From: Eupeodes corollae | Lineage: Eukaryota > Arthropoda > Insecta > Diptera > Syrphidae | Assembly (NCBI RefSeq): GCF_945859685.1 | Contig: NC_079148.1 | Coordinates: 21,897,946 to 21,961,945, forward strand | Direction of reading: 5' to 3' | DNA length: 64,000 nt | Part shown: piece by piece, positions 45,423-56,910 of the stretch | Numbering within the stretch: the first letter of the stretch is position 1 | Layout: every line of letters begins with the position of its first letter | Position numbers and translations under genes: made by a program | Notes under the pieces: generated by a model | What the model was told of the DNA's origin: nothing | Database searches by the model: none | Seen by the model: the letters and a program-made list of their open reading frames with translations, nothing else

Positions 45423-46148
45423 CATGTGGTCTAATTATAAACTTTGTTTTAGCTAAACTAAAAGCCCAATTTATGTATTGAAACACTTAAAAATACCTTC
45501 GTTCTTATTTATAATTATATTAATATTATTTATTATAAATGTAATAATTTTGTATGTAATTAATATTTTATATTATAATGTTTGTTTTTGACTCTTCTTT
45601 GCATTGATATTAGGTTTATATTTTAACTGTTTAATGAACTTTATAAAATGTACTCTCTCTAAACGTATTTATTTAATTCATATAATTTGCATTTTCAAAC
45701 GGCTTGTAAGCCATGCATGTTAATCTTTTCAACTAATTCTGTTAAATAAATTATATATGGAATAAAAGAAGAAGCTATAATTCATTTTTTCTACGCCCCA
45801 ACATGAGAAATCCGGCTCGAAGGACCAAAAACATTGGTTGAAATCTTGAAAAACAATTTTTTTTAACAATTTAACCCAACTTCCTCAAAACATAATACTC
45901 AAAATGTTCGTTGTTAACAGAGAATACACCTTTATTGTACTCCTTTCATATAACCTTTTAATATTTCTTATATAACTTAACATTGATATGGCAGCATTCA
46001 ACAGATCTGACTGACTATAATCTGCAATTGGCTCACCAGAAAAGAATATTCGCTTCTCCAATAATCGACTTTTGACTTATATTACAAGCGTCGGATAAAT
46101 TCATCTATCTGGATATCTCAAAATATAGTCTCGTTTAATAACGTAATG
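45423..46148. other. AT-rich stretch between LINE and mariner
   Basis: AATAAA-type words (45745 and 45760) may be the 3' UTR and polyadenylation signals of the LINE. No gene is seen. Confidence 0.45.
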
Positions 46149-46150
46149 TA
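46149..46150. repeat. TA target duplication, left of the mariner
   Basis: TA here and at 47407-47408 flank the inverted repeats, as expected for Tc1/mariner insertion. Confidence 0.8.
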
Positions 46151-47406
46151 AAGGGTGTCCCAAAGTTAACACAAGATTTGAATTTGCCGCCATTTGTGCA
46201 GTGAAGTGTTGGCAACCCTGAAAAAAAGCAATTTGACAACTACAAGTATAGGGTTATTAAAAATGGAGGGTTACACGATAGAACAACATGTCTTCATTAT
46301 TAAAGAACATTTCAAAAATAGTGAAAGCTTGGCGGCTGCAGTTCGAAAATTTCATACAAAATATGGTCGAAATAGTGTTTTAACTTCGTCAACTGTGAAG
46401 AGATTAATTGAAAAATTCATGGAGACTGGATCCGTTGGAGACGCCAAACACACTGGTCGTCCAAAAACAAGCCGTTCAAATGTGAATGTCGAAGCAGTGC
46501 GTGAGTGTTGCTGACAATCCAGGAACCTCAATTCGACGTCGTGGACAAGAATTGCAAATTTCAAGAACCTCTCTACAGCGTATACTCACCAAAGATCTGT
46601 GTCTTCATGCTTACAAAATTCAATTAACACAACAATTGAAGCCTAATGACCAAATGGACCCTGATTTTTCGAGCAAAATCATCCTAAGCGATGAAGCACA
46701 TTTTCATCTTGATGGCTTTGTCAATCGCCAAAATTGCCGCTTTTGGGCTTCGGAGAACCCACATGTGATTGTCGAAAAACAAATGCATCCACAACGCGTG
46801 ACTGTATGGTGTGCATTTTGGGCTGGAGGCATAATTGTGCCATACTTTTTTGAAAATGATGCTGGTCAAGCAGTGACTGTTACTGGTGCTCGATATCGCG
46901 ACATGATTACACAGTTCTTTCTGCCAAAATTGGATGATATTGATGTGTCCAATATGTGGTTTCAAGAGGACGGTGCCACATGTCATACAGCCCGTGAAAC
47001 AATTTAATTACTGCATGAGACATTTCCAGGTCGTGTACTCTCTCGTTTCGGTGATCAAAATTGGCCTCCTAGATCGTGGGATTTAACACCATTAGACTTC
47101 TTTTTATGGGGTTATTTAAAATCACAAGTCTATGTCCACAAGCCCACAACCACTCGTGCATTAAAGGAGGAGATTCAACGCTGCATCAACGAAATTCAGC
47201 CACATTTCTGCAGAATGGTCATGGAAAATTTCAACAAAAGAGTGCGCATGTGCATGCAAAGCCGTGGAGGCCATTTGTCCGATGTGTTATTCCATACATA
47301 ACCCTATCCTATGTACTTTACGAGACAATAAAAATATAACTATCAAAAGACTAAAAACGACGTTTTCTATTTAATTCAAATCTTGCGTTAATCTTGGGAC
47401 ACCCTT
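46151..47406 (+). mobile_element. Mariner-like element with intact inverted repeats
   Basis: A 1,256-bp element. The terminal inverted repeats are 33 bp (46151-46183 and 47374-47406), start AAGGGTGTCCCAA and differ at three positions. The TA on each side is the target duplication. It carries one transposase gene on the plus strand, broken (next entry). Good end conservation suggests the copy is younger than the other mariner relics here and could in principle still be recognised by a transposase supplied elsewhere. Confidence 0.9.
46263..47301 (+). pseudogene. Broken mariner-like transposase
   Basis: This cut-and-paste transposase would bind the element ends and join them to TA sites. From ATG 46263 it has an N-terminal helix-turn-helix (YTIEQHVFIIKEHFKN, then STVKRLIEKFMETGSVGD to 46440), of the type Pfam calls DUF4817. 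A linker follows with GRPKTSRSNVNVEAVRE (46458-46508), where a frameshift moves to the next frame. It continues ISRTSLQRILTKDLCLHAYK and QLKPNDQ. Roughly 15-20 residues usual in the family are then missing before DPDFSSKIILSDEAHFHLDG (46660-46715; first Asp in ILSDEAH). Next are VTVWCAFWAGGIIVPYFFEN and WFQEDGATCHTA (second Asp, about 46970). An in-frame TAA lies at 47005-47007. The sequence stays open to 47301 with RSWDLTPLDFFLWGYLK (third Asp) and KRVRMCMQSRGGHLSDVLFHT. I count 36 residues between the second and third Asp. Confidence 0.85.
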
Positions 47407-47408
47407 TA

Positions 47409-49279
47409 TATGCATTGAAATATCTGCTGGAACATACAGTTCAGTTTGAACAGTGGACTTATGGACAAAACCTTTTTTACTCCTTAATTTCAACAGCAGT
47501 TTTTTTCTTTATTACAAAAATTAAAAATTCTTTCTGAGGAATAAAAATTAATGAACATTTATTACGAACGACGAAACATGCCACCCCGCAGTGTTTATTT
47601 CATTATTAAACAATATTTCAAAGTTAACTCTTTACAGTTAAATGATTTCCAACTTCCCACGAAAAAAAACCTCAGTATTTTTTGTGTTTCATAAAATGTA
47701 ATATGTACGCCATTGTTAATTAAATAATAAAAAATATTCATTATACCAACTTTAATATCAAGTTATAAAAATGCCTAAAAAATTTAATTTAAAAACTTTC
47801 GTTAGGTATTTTCGAAATAACCGAAAGAAAGAGAAGAAGAGAACATTTTGTGTAACATCATATTTTATAACCATAAACGGTACACACACCCAATTAGGGT
47901 AAGACGTTAATTTTGCACGCAAAATAGCCGTAATTAGGTCTTAAACGTTACTAAAACAAAAAAAAAACCGTCTACGTCTAAATTCTTTTTGTTTTAAGTT
48001 TTTCTTCACGTTTGTTGTAAACATTTGTTTTAGCAATTAGCTATTAAAGTGCTTAAAGAGTTTATAATGGGTTTGGGGATAGCAATAAGACAAAACCAAA
48101 AACGAACATTGAAGTTATGAACTGACCTTTTAATTTCACGCTAATGAAACATCAAATATGTATGTACAGTAAATCCCTATCATCAGTTAATGTAATAAAT
48201 TATATATTTAAAACTACAGAAATTGCTATTGTTACATCCTAATGATGATATAAACAAAAAATTAACTAAACTAATTAAAGTCATTAAGTTTGAATTTCAA
48301 AAAAAAAATATTATTATTATTAATTGAAAGTCACACATCCCGCGGCTTCAAAAAAAGACACACATCATTTGTCATTTTGTCGCTGTCATTGAAAGTAAAA
48401 ATAAAATAAAATTATACAAAGTTATAAACAAATGTATAGTGATGTACATTCTGACACATTATTATTGTTATTGATTGAATTGAGAAGATTTAAGTTTGCA
48501 TCAAATAGGAAATGTTGATAAATGAAGTTTTGTGACACTTTTCAAATGACAAGTCAAGTGTCAGTTAATGACACTGAAACAATACATAACATTTGTTCGG
48601 TACTGGAAATACAAACATATTTACAGTCATACTTATAATGTTATTTATAATAATTTATTATTGGAAGTGATTTGAGGTTTGTTCGATTTCAATTGGTTTT
48701 TGTTTTAGTTTTTGAAGTGACACAATTTGATCAATCAACACTTAAGCTATATTGAATGTTAAACTAATAAATAAAACAGAAATATTATGGTTTTGTCTTC
48801 CCTGTTTCGGTTTGAACCAAATTTTATGACGTTTATCGATGAAACTTTGATCGGAAAAGTTTTATTTTGCAGTCATCAAAGGGACTACAAAAGTGTTCAT
48901 ATATTTCTCACGACTTTAAATTGACAAAAAAGTGTGCGTGTCCACCAAAAGAAAATGATCTCAAATAAATTCTGAACGTGTTTCGATAAAAATTTTAAAA
49001 TTAACTAAAGTTTTTCTGAAATGAAAGTCAATCATCCAAATTGGTTTCAAATCAAGAAATGCCATGTTTTGAATAGCTTGGTGTTTGAAAAGCTGTCACT
49101 TTTGAATCTGTCATCTTTTGACATTTGACGAATAAAAACTTCAAAATTAGTAAAAATGGCGCGATAAACAGATCAACTATGCATTTAAATTGTTTAAAAT
49201 CACTGAAAAATTGTAAAACAAATTTGAAGTTACAAGAAAGGCGTCGTGACGTAGTTCCTGGGAGAGTTTTTTTTATAAT
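47409..49279. other. AT-rich stretch, no gene seen
   Basis: No coding or repeat feature is supportable. The overlapping frame at 49125-49343 runs into the LINE end and has no motif. Confidence 0.5.
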
Positions 49280-51340
49280 TTACCTTCGCATTCAAGGGGT
49301 TATTAACACCCTTTTTATGCATATGTACATCATAACAGAGTGAGTGTGTTATAGAAAAAGGGAAGAGGATATATCGGAGCACATTGGTCGTAGAGTTTTG
49401 AACATAAAAATGAGAGGAAAAAACAGAGTTGGATAAAGTATTCCACATTCTCAATGTGCGGTTTAAAAAAGAACCTATGCTTGAAAGTAGGTCCGAAATA
49501 AAGCTGAAGGGTAAACTGATTCCTGGCATTTCGAGTATTACGGCTAAATTTTTTGGGGGGAGGGGGGTAATGAGAGGAAAAAACAGAGTTGGATAAAACA
49601 TTCTACATTCCTTATGTGCGGTTAGAGAAAAGAAAGTACGTCCAAAATCAAGCTGAAGGTTAAACTCATTCCTGGCATTACGAGTATTACGGCTAAATTG
49701 TTAGCGGGGGGGGGGGGGGAAGGTAATGAAAGGGAAAAACAGAGTTGGATAAAACATTCTACATTCCTAATGTGCGGTTAGAGAAAAGAAAGTACGTCCA
49801 AAATCAAGCTGAAGGTTAAACTCATTCCTGGCATTACGAGTATTACGGCTAAATTGTTAGCGGGGGGGGGGGGAAAGGTAATGAAAGGGAAAAACAGAGT
49901 TGGATAGAACATTCTACATTCTTAATGTTCGGTTAGAGTAATGAACGTACGCCCGAAATAAAGCTCAAGGGTAAACTAATTCTTGGAATTGCGATTTTTA
50001 CGACCAAATTGTTTGAGGGGGGAGGTAATGAAAGGGAAAAACAGAGTTAAAAAAAAAACAGTCTACATTCTTAATGTGCGGTTAGAGAAAAAAAAGTACA
50101 TCCGAAATTAAGCTCAAGGGTAAACTGATTCCTGAAAGTGCGATTTTTACGGCCAAATTGTTTGATGGGGGTGGGGCTTATTTTACAGAACATTGCGGCG
50201 GTATTCGAGTGATGTACATTTTTCAGTTGAAGTTCTATCACCTACCATTTTCAAAGGGCTTAGACATTTCTTGCCCATAGCTTCGCAAGAATTGTAAGCA
50301 CCTAGCAGCATTTTCGGTACTTTAAAATATGTGATAATTCCATAAGAGATGATCTGTGGTTGTCTACCGAGTGCTAAAAGTTGAAAGGTTTCCTGGGTGC
50401 CAACGCTACTTATGGATAGTGTGATCGGAAGTTATGCTTTAACTAACGCTTCGCTTTATGGAGAGACCATTGAGTTTTTCAATTATTAGATTCTATATGG
50501 TTAATAGTTCCCGAATGTCCAATGCTCTGGAGATCGTAATTTAATGAGCTTATCATACGCTACCGTTTAAGTTTCACATCCGAATTACAAGGATGTAAAT
50601 CTAGAAACGAATATGAAAAGCTAACTGTACTGGCGTCAGCGAAAGAATTTAATGGATTAGAGGTGCCAGAAAAGGAAGTGAATCGCATCAACGTACGTGA
50701 ACCCAACTTGTATTTTAAGGTCAGAAAGGTAGTTTCTAATTCAACGAAGAAGAGAGCTTGGTACCAAACTCTATCAAATACTTGCTTTTGAAAAATCAAG
50801 TGTAGCAATCTTATTTTCTCCAAAACGATGTAAAGATTTGCTCCACTACTCGGATTAGATAAACCATTAAATCACTTGTGAACCTATTGCTACGAAAACC
50901 AAATTGCAGTCATTGAGAAGCTTTCGTTCAGGATTTTTCTTAAGCTCATAATTAATCAGCGTTTTCAGGGCGTGAAATTGGATGATAGTTAGAGGGAGAA
51001 GAGGATTCGCCTTTTATAAGGACCAGCTGGACAAACGCTGTTTTCCATACACTCGGAAAGAGACATTTAAAATAGGAAGGATGAAAGCTTATGCTGTCGT
51101 TTTGGCAGCGTTGAAGAAAATCTCTTCAGAGCGATAGGAGATAGGGTTAACAGATGTGTATGTCAAGGTACGACTGCGAAAGAAGATTCGTCCCATAAAA
51201 TTCTTTACGCTCTGAAGTACAGGAGGACCTGTATAGCGTCAAATTAACAGGAAACTGAGCAACAAGCAACTTAGCTTTATCAATCGAGCTTATAATAGGT
51301 AAACGAGTATTATAACCGATGATGACGTAGCGATAAGTAA
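49280..51340 (-). mobile_element. Jockey-like LINE relic with tandemly repeated C-terminal segment
   Basis: Same family as 3440-6640 and 15900-17740, read on the minus strand. From the right, IDKAKLLVAQFPVNLTL (about 51290-51230) is the linker. Decayed reverse transcriptase follows, with VWKTAFVQLV near 51040, LQFGFRSNRFTSD near 50910 and a YADD region lost near 50650. Thumb remnants lie at about 50550-50350. The C-terminal segment, recognisable as NRNTRNARNQFTLQL-like phrases, is then repeated about five times between 50175 and 49410 (separate entry). After the last unit come LWN-type and CYDVHMHKKGVNNPLNA phrases (49345-49285), the usual end of this family. Poly-G runs mark the repeat junctions. 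Confidence 0.72.
49410..50180 (-). repeat. Five-unit tandem repeat of a LINE C-terminal coding segment
   Basis: The anchor AACAGAGTT occurs with its AGAGTT at 49425, 49585, 49741, 49896 and 50043, so units are about 147-160 bp. Each contains CATTCTACATTC (or a variant), GTGCGGTTAGAG, AAGCTGAAGG-TAAAC and GAGTATTACGGCTAAATTG, and ends in a G run of variable length (GGGGGG to a 14-base run). Units 3 and 4 are nearly identical; units 1 and 5 are the most diverged. In the minus direction each unit encodes the same ~50 residues of the LINE C-terminus. Confidence 0.88.
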
Positions 51341-53099
51341 GTTTTTTATTAATGAACAGAATTTAAAATGATACTCTACTAAAATTTCGAGAGTTTCACG
51401 AAATGAAGTACGTTTCCTTTTATTTAGGTAAGAACATGATGTTCATTATAAGTTCTAAAACTGATATCGAAATTTAAGAATTTCGTGGGTTTTAATAATT
51501 GGGGGGGGGGGGCTAGCTGACTTCCAAGTTTTGTTTATTTATTTACTCACAAAATTGTTTATTGTTTTTGTAGAATGTCTTATTTTTTTGCAGAATAATG
51601 AGCGGTAGTAAGTAAATGGAAATTAATTACACTTAATAATTCTCAAAACACTTATAGTTTGAACTAATTTCGTAAAAATAAGAGCAGGAAACAATTTTCT
51701 TAACTTTCATTAAAAGCGATTAAACTTAAAAGAATTATTAAACATATTATAACAAAAAAAAAGCGTGCACACCAAAATCCACTCCCTTCCAAGAAGACCC
51801 AGATATAAATAAATGGCACGCGATTTAGTTCCTGATGCGGCAGCAATAGCGCTAACAGTTCCTTTAACTTTATTCCGCAACCAACAAAAGTATTATTACT
51901 TCGAACATAACCCAACCAACCAACTACACAACAAGAAAGTATAAGCATAAGTTTGAAGATGCTATTTAAAAAAATAAATATATACATATATATTTTTTCT
52001 GCTCTGGCACTATTCCTACACACAATTAAGCATAGTTACTGCAACCTCCAAATTCAGTCATTTCGAATACAACATCCTTCCTTCCTTTATATCCTGCAGA
52101 AAAGTAAAGAAAGTAAACTTTTTCCAACATACATAGGTGGTACATATATATGAAATTATAATTCTTTTTATACACTATAAAAAGTTGTTCTTGTAGTGTG
52201 TGTATGTTGCAGATACACGGGAGTTTTGTACCTCGAGCTGAAGTTAGATATTCTAAAAGCCATCATTCTCTTATTTTCTTGTTGTTGTTGTACCGACATC
52301 GACATCAATACATTTTCCGGCTTAAGGATGTGTCCTTTCATATAAATAGTTTCCTTTTTTATTTTATACACTTGTCTGTCTACCTTGTAGTACCTTACCT
52401 ATCTTCTGCCTATAGCCTCTATTCAAAACGTGTACCTTTACTTTTCAAAAAAAAAAAAATACAAAATTAATTTTTTGATACTTGAAGAAAAGTCATAAAC
52501 GATCTTATTTTATACATCCTTTTGTTTGTCTTTTGGTGATGATGGTCGCATATGCGGTACATAAGGTAAATCTATCCTCAAGAATTATACTACAAAAATA
52601 ATTCAAGGATATATGTTTATTTTGTTGCTTTATTAACATTGAGATACTACTTGTAGTCGTACTTTGCTTATCTTTGTGGCGCACAAGAAAATACATGTAT
52701 TTGAAAAAAGAAGAAAATCTGAATCAAGAGATAAATCTTAAAGAAAAAAATCTTAGTGAAAAAGGAAACGGAAAGGCTTTTATATCTAAAACTGTGTGTT
52801 TTTGTAGAGATGTTAAAAAACAAAAATATATGTACTATCTACCTATGTTGTGATATTAAATGTCAACCTAAGAGTTTGAAATGAAAAAGCTGATTCGTAT
52901 GCAAGCAATAACGTAGCCAATGTAATCGTACTTTACTACAAACAGGATTGCCAGATTTCGTTTCTACGCAAAATACTGCAAAATTAAAAATTTGGCTAAA
53001 ACCGAAATCTAATTCTAATTCTAGGAATATTCATGGAAAAGTTCATAAGTTAATAAAGACATACAAATAAATATTACTGCAAGTCGAAGAACTCATGTA
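51341..53099. other. Non-coding stretch with a G12-type tract
   Basis: A run of twelve G lies at about 51501-51512. Short frames at 51700-52696 show no domain; the 51700-52023 minus frame is hydrophobic but unsupported. Confidence 0.5.
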
Positions 53100-53882
53100 A
53101 TTTCTCTAACATCGTTTTTGAAAGTGAAGAGCTCTCACGTCAATACTAGAGACCCTTACTTTCAAAAGCCTGTCCAATTACTCGCATATGCTAATGGAAT
53201 TGACATAATCGGAAGAACTCGGGGTGATATCAATAGGGCTTGAGACAGACTCGGCAAAAATGGGTTTAATTGTTAATGAGGGCAACACAAAGTTCATGCT
53301 GTTGTCAAGAAAGGACCTACAACGTAACTTTGCGGTAGTTAAGGCTTTTGTCTAACCGCTGTTTCATTGGGCTAGGAAAGCAATTGAGTAGTAAATTTTC
53401 TTTTCGAGCTTCCAAGTGTCTTTAAATAAGACTTTCATCGTAGCCATTATGCCATGAGGTTAAGAATAAAAAATAGATAAAAGCACGTTGAGTCTTTTCG
53501 AGAGAAAAGTTTTTAGCGTGATCTACGAACCCTTATGCAAAGAAGGTTATTGGAGGAAAGTATGGAACGGAGAGCGACGGGCTGTACAGCGACGAAGACT
53601 TAATCAGAAAGATAAAATATCAACGCCTGCGATAGTTCGGTCACGTAGAACACAAGGAAACCAATATTCCGGCTGGAAAGTCTTCGAATCTACACCCACA
53701 TGACGGCGCAGTAGATGAAGGCCGCGGATCAGGTGGCGCGCACATATGGAAAGTGACCTCACCCTACTTGAACTGCGCAACTGGAGACATCTAACTAAGG
53801 ACCGAGCTAGTCGAAGAAGTTTGTTGGGTCACTCGCACCCAGGAATGGTTAAGAGTTGCAAATCACTAAGCTTTAGTTCTCT
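53100..53882 (+). mobile_element. RTE-like LINE relic, copy 3, reaching the 3' end
   Basis: Same family as 21540 and 24838. It reads PVQLLAYANGIDIIGRTRGDINRA (53171-53245; YADD appears as YANG), then a shifted KMGLIVNEGNTKFMLLSRKDLQ-like stretch. SLFERKVFSVIYEPLCKEGYW (53491-53550), GWKVFESTPT (53672-53700) and MESDLTLLELRNWRHLTKDRA (53746-53808) follow. It ends with GHSHPGMVKSCKSL in the frame 53826-53870. The last ~50 bases (53831-53882) align with the 3' part of both SINE copies in this window. Between 53290 and 53490 much of the thumb region is lost. Confidence 0.75.
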
Positions 53883-54350
53883 GCTAAGTTGGCCATACTT
53901 TTTTAACTGGCTGCCACTTTTTCATTATATTCGCAGAATGTGATTGATTGGTGTATTTTAAAGGTCCGTATTGCTTTAAAAACGATGGTTGCCAGAACTT
54001 TACAGCCAATTGTGACCAGCCAACGATTTCTGACCTTTTTATTCATTTAAATTTAAAGAAGAAGGCGGCGGCGGCCGGCGGAAATGCTTTCTTAAGGGAC
54101 CCGTAAATTGTCTACTAAGATAATCCGATTTGAAGCCGTTTGGAAACTTTTTTTGAGGTTATGCGAGGGCGCTAGTCCACGCTGATAACCTTACTGATTT
54201 ACCACTTGGAGAACAACAATCGCCGAGTAATTGCCGAAATACGACTACAAATTTTGGAAAAAATGTATCGAAAATTGGAAGTCCAATTTAGACTACGTCC
54301 GAGCTAACCGTGCTGGTCTTATGCCAAAACTCATATTTTAATTATAATTC
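53883..54350. other. Non-coding stretch, no gene seen
   Basis: A GCGGCGGCGGCCGGCGG patch at about 54067 stands out by GC content. No reading frame or repeat family is recognised. Confidence 0.45.
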
Positions 54351-54363
54351 TATACGATTAACT
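54351..54363. repeat. Left target-site duplication of SINE copy 2
   Basis: TATACGATTAACT occurs here and at 54651-54663 without mismatch. Confidence 0.92.
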
Positions 54364-54650
54364 GTAGTACCCGTGACATGATGATTAGTGCGTTGGACTG
54401 TCATGTCTTGGGTTCGAACCCTGCTTGTGCCACCTAAAGTTTTTTCAAGGGTCTTGCGAGGAATTGACAAATTCTCCAAGAGCAATTCTTGTCACGAAAA
54501 GTGCTTTCTCAAACTACCCGTTCGGATCCGTCGTAAGACTGTAGGTCCCCTCCTTCCTTGACAACAGTACTCGCACACACAAATGGTTGAGAATTGTAAG
54601 TCAGTAGGCCCTAGTTCTCAATGGACTGTTGCGCCACCCAATTTATTTAT
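54364..54650 (+). mobile_element. tRNA-derived SINE, copy 2
   Basis: The plus-strand copy of the element at 2987-3295. The tRNA-like head (54364-54430) has TTAGTGCGTTGGACTG and a perfect B box GGTTCGAACC (54411-54420). The middle contains TTGCGAGGAATTGACAAA and GTGCTTTCTCAAA, shared with copy 1. The 3' part (54569-54619) resembles the 3' end of the RTE-like LINE at 53831-53882. The tail is ATTTATTTAT. Perfect 13-bp duplications on both sides and the exact B box suggest a fairly recent insertion. It has no protein; RNA polymerase III transcription is inferred from the boxes. Confidence 0.92.
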
Positions 54651-54663
54651 TATACGATTAACT
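54651..54663. repeat. Right target-site duplication of SINE copy 2
   Basis: This repeats TATACGATTAACT of 54351-54363. Confidence 0.92.
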
Positions 54664-55979
54664 ATTTAATAAAATAAATTTCATTTGAATTAAAAAAAAT
54701 TGTCTTTGTTTTTTTCCATTTCCAAGTTATTTTATTTAAAAAAAACACATCCTTTTTGGGATCCCTATAAAAGTTGTTGGAGCCTATTTCCTTGACACGA
54801 CCAATTTTTATAACTTTCTAAAAACTTTAGAAAATAAAGTTTCTGAAAACTAAATGTTGCTCCGAAAAATAACACATAATTTGGCAATCCTGTTTTCATA
54901 CATGTATTTGATATGTTTAAGTATGTTTATTTGTGTGTGTTGGAATTTAACATTACACGCATATACATACACATGCATATTCGTAGGTAAGTGCACTAAT
55001 ATACCTGTGTGATGTACTGTGAAACTTACGTACAGTGTATGGATGTAGGTACTTTACGAACAAAAAAAACTAAGATGGTGCATAAAGCTGCTACCTAGAG
55101 CTTGAAGTAGGCTTCCGCATGCTCTAATTTTGCTTTCAGCCGCTAGCTGTTCCTGGGTGTGCTTCTTCTTCTAGAGCTAGAGCATGGGTTTTGATGTCGA
55201 TTGGTATGGGGGGGTTATGCACCAGCCTAACACCCCTTTTACCTTTCTCCAATATAAAAAAACAACAAGAAATAAAACCTTCATCATCCATTGCAAAGCT
55301 AAAGAAGAAATTGTATCAAAAACAAAAACAACAACAAAAAATCTAAAATCTGAACGGAAAATTGCAGGAGGCAATTTTTATTCTTACCAAGTCGTTACAC
55401 GTACACGACTTTACAAAACAGTACTGTGGAAGGATTTGTCATGAGCACCAAGTGGTTAGTCTTGCAAATAAGCATCGTTTAAGAAGTTAATTAGTGGTCC
55501 ATTTTACCAAGGAGAATATCTAATAAGCTAAGTTTAAAGTTTCAACTCGGATTGGACTAATTAAGGTCCTGATAATTAAACTAAGGCTCTTGCATTTATT
55601 TGTATTCATTTTTAATTTGCTTTTTGTATACCGAAAGATGTTATGTACAAACACAGACAGCATATTATTTACAAAATCAAGGTTGAAGTCGAGTTGAAAT
55701 TGTGTGTTCTTAACCATGGGTTTTCTAAGATCAATGATTTGTACAATTGGTAAACTACAGATTTAACATATAACCTTAAATTTTAGTTAGAGAATCCATA
55801 AGATATGATGTGAAAGTATAGTAAATATTTAACCCACGTCAAGTCAAAACAAAACACATTTCAGATAACCAATGATTAAAACTCGATATTAAAGTTATAT
55901 AAAACAGTTTTAGAGTTCGCTAATTATAAAAGAATTCAATTTATGAGTATTATTAGAAAAAAGGCTTAAATACCAAATT
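54664..55979. other. Non-coding stretch, no gene seen
   Basis: Includes a less AT-rich patch at 55080-55220. The plus-strand 86-codon frame at 55184-55444 is Lys/Thr-rich with no domain I know. Nothing else is supported. Confidence 0.45.
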
Positions 55980-56910
55980 TGTTAAAAAATCTTGGGTCAA
56001 CTAACCACAAGGACTTTTAATTAAGTCGATTAAGTAATTCATTTAACTAAAAAATGTCAAATTCTTAATTCTCAACCTAACTTATTATATAAATGTTTAA
56101 TTTATTTTGTGTACTATACTGGATCTTAAATCATTTAGGTTAAACTTTCCTAACTCGAGAGAAACACACAGTCCCTTAGTTCTCTGGTCAAGTAACCAAA
56201 CTTATATTCATTCTCTATTGAAGCAGCTCTATTTTTTAGGGTTGACTAACCACATGGACTTTGAAGTCTCTGTAATTTCTTGGGTTAGCTAACCACATGG
56301 ACTGTTAAATTTCTAGTTAAGGAACAAAGTCTTTCAAATTATTCAGCTCGATTTTACTCACGCCTTGGATTCTACATTTTTTTTTAAGCAATCAAGCTTG
56401 CAAATTCTCTGCTTAATCAAATTTAAATTCTCGAGTGAACTCACATCAAAACATGAAATTTGATCAAACGATTAAGTGTACAAGAATTATTATTAACTCT
56501 GGTTACAGCTCCCAGCTTTTGGGTCATTTTCTGGTTAAGTAACCAAACTAACTATAAAATCTTTATGACTTTTAAATTCTCCATTTAAAAAGCTACGACA
56601 GGCTCTTAAGACACTAGCCGAGTCGAATTGACTAAAGATTTTCTGGTTAATTACACCTAAAATACAGGGTTAATTAACCACACCAACTCTGAAATCACTG
56701 GTTAAGCAGTCAAACTCACTATAAATAAACTAATCAGCCCTTAACTCTTAGGTTTACTATCTGCACGGGCTTTTAATACTTTATGGTCAAGTGACCAAAT
56801 TATGTATGAATTGTATAGTTAACCAGATTCTTGAATAGATTCTCCGGTTAGCTAATTACACGTATTCTAAAGTCTCTGGTTAAGCAACATAAGTCACTAT
56901 AAATTCTCAA
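55980..56910. repeat. Degenerate tandem array, GGTTAACTAACCACA-type unit
   Basis: Roughly 60-75-base units are loosely repeated. Their landmarks are GGTTARCTAACCACAYGGACT (56235, 56283) and CTGGTTAAGYAACCAAACT (56188, 56530, 56701), then ACTATAAATTCTC (56716, 56897). Each half-unit carries a small inverted repeat (GGTTA...TAACC). The units are strongly diverged, so the array is old. There is no coding content. Confidence 0.6.
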
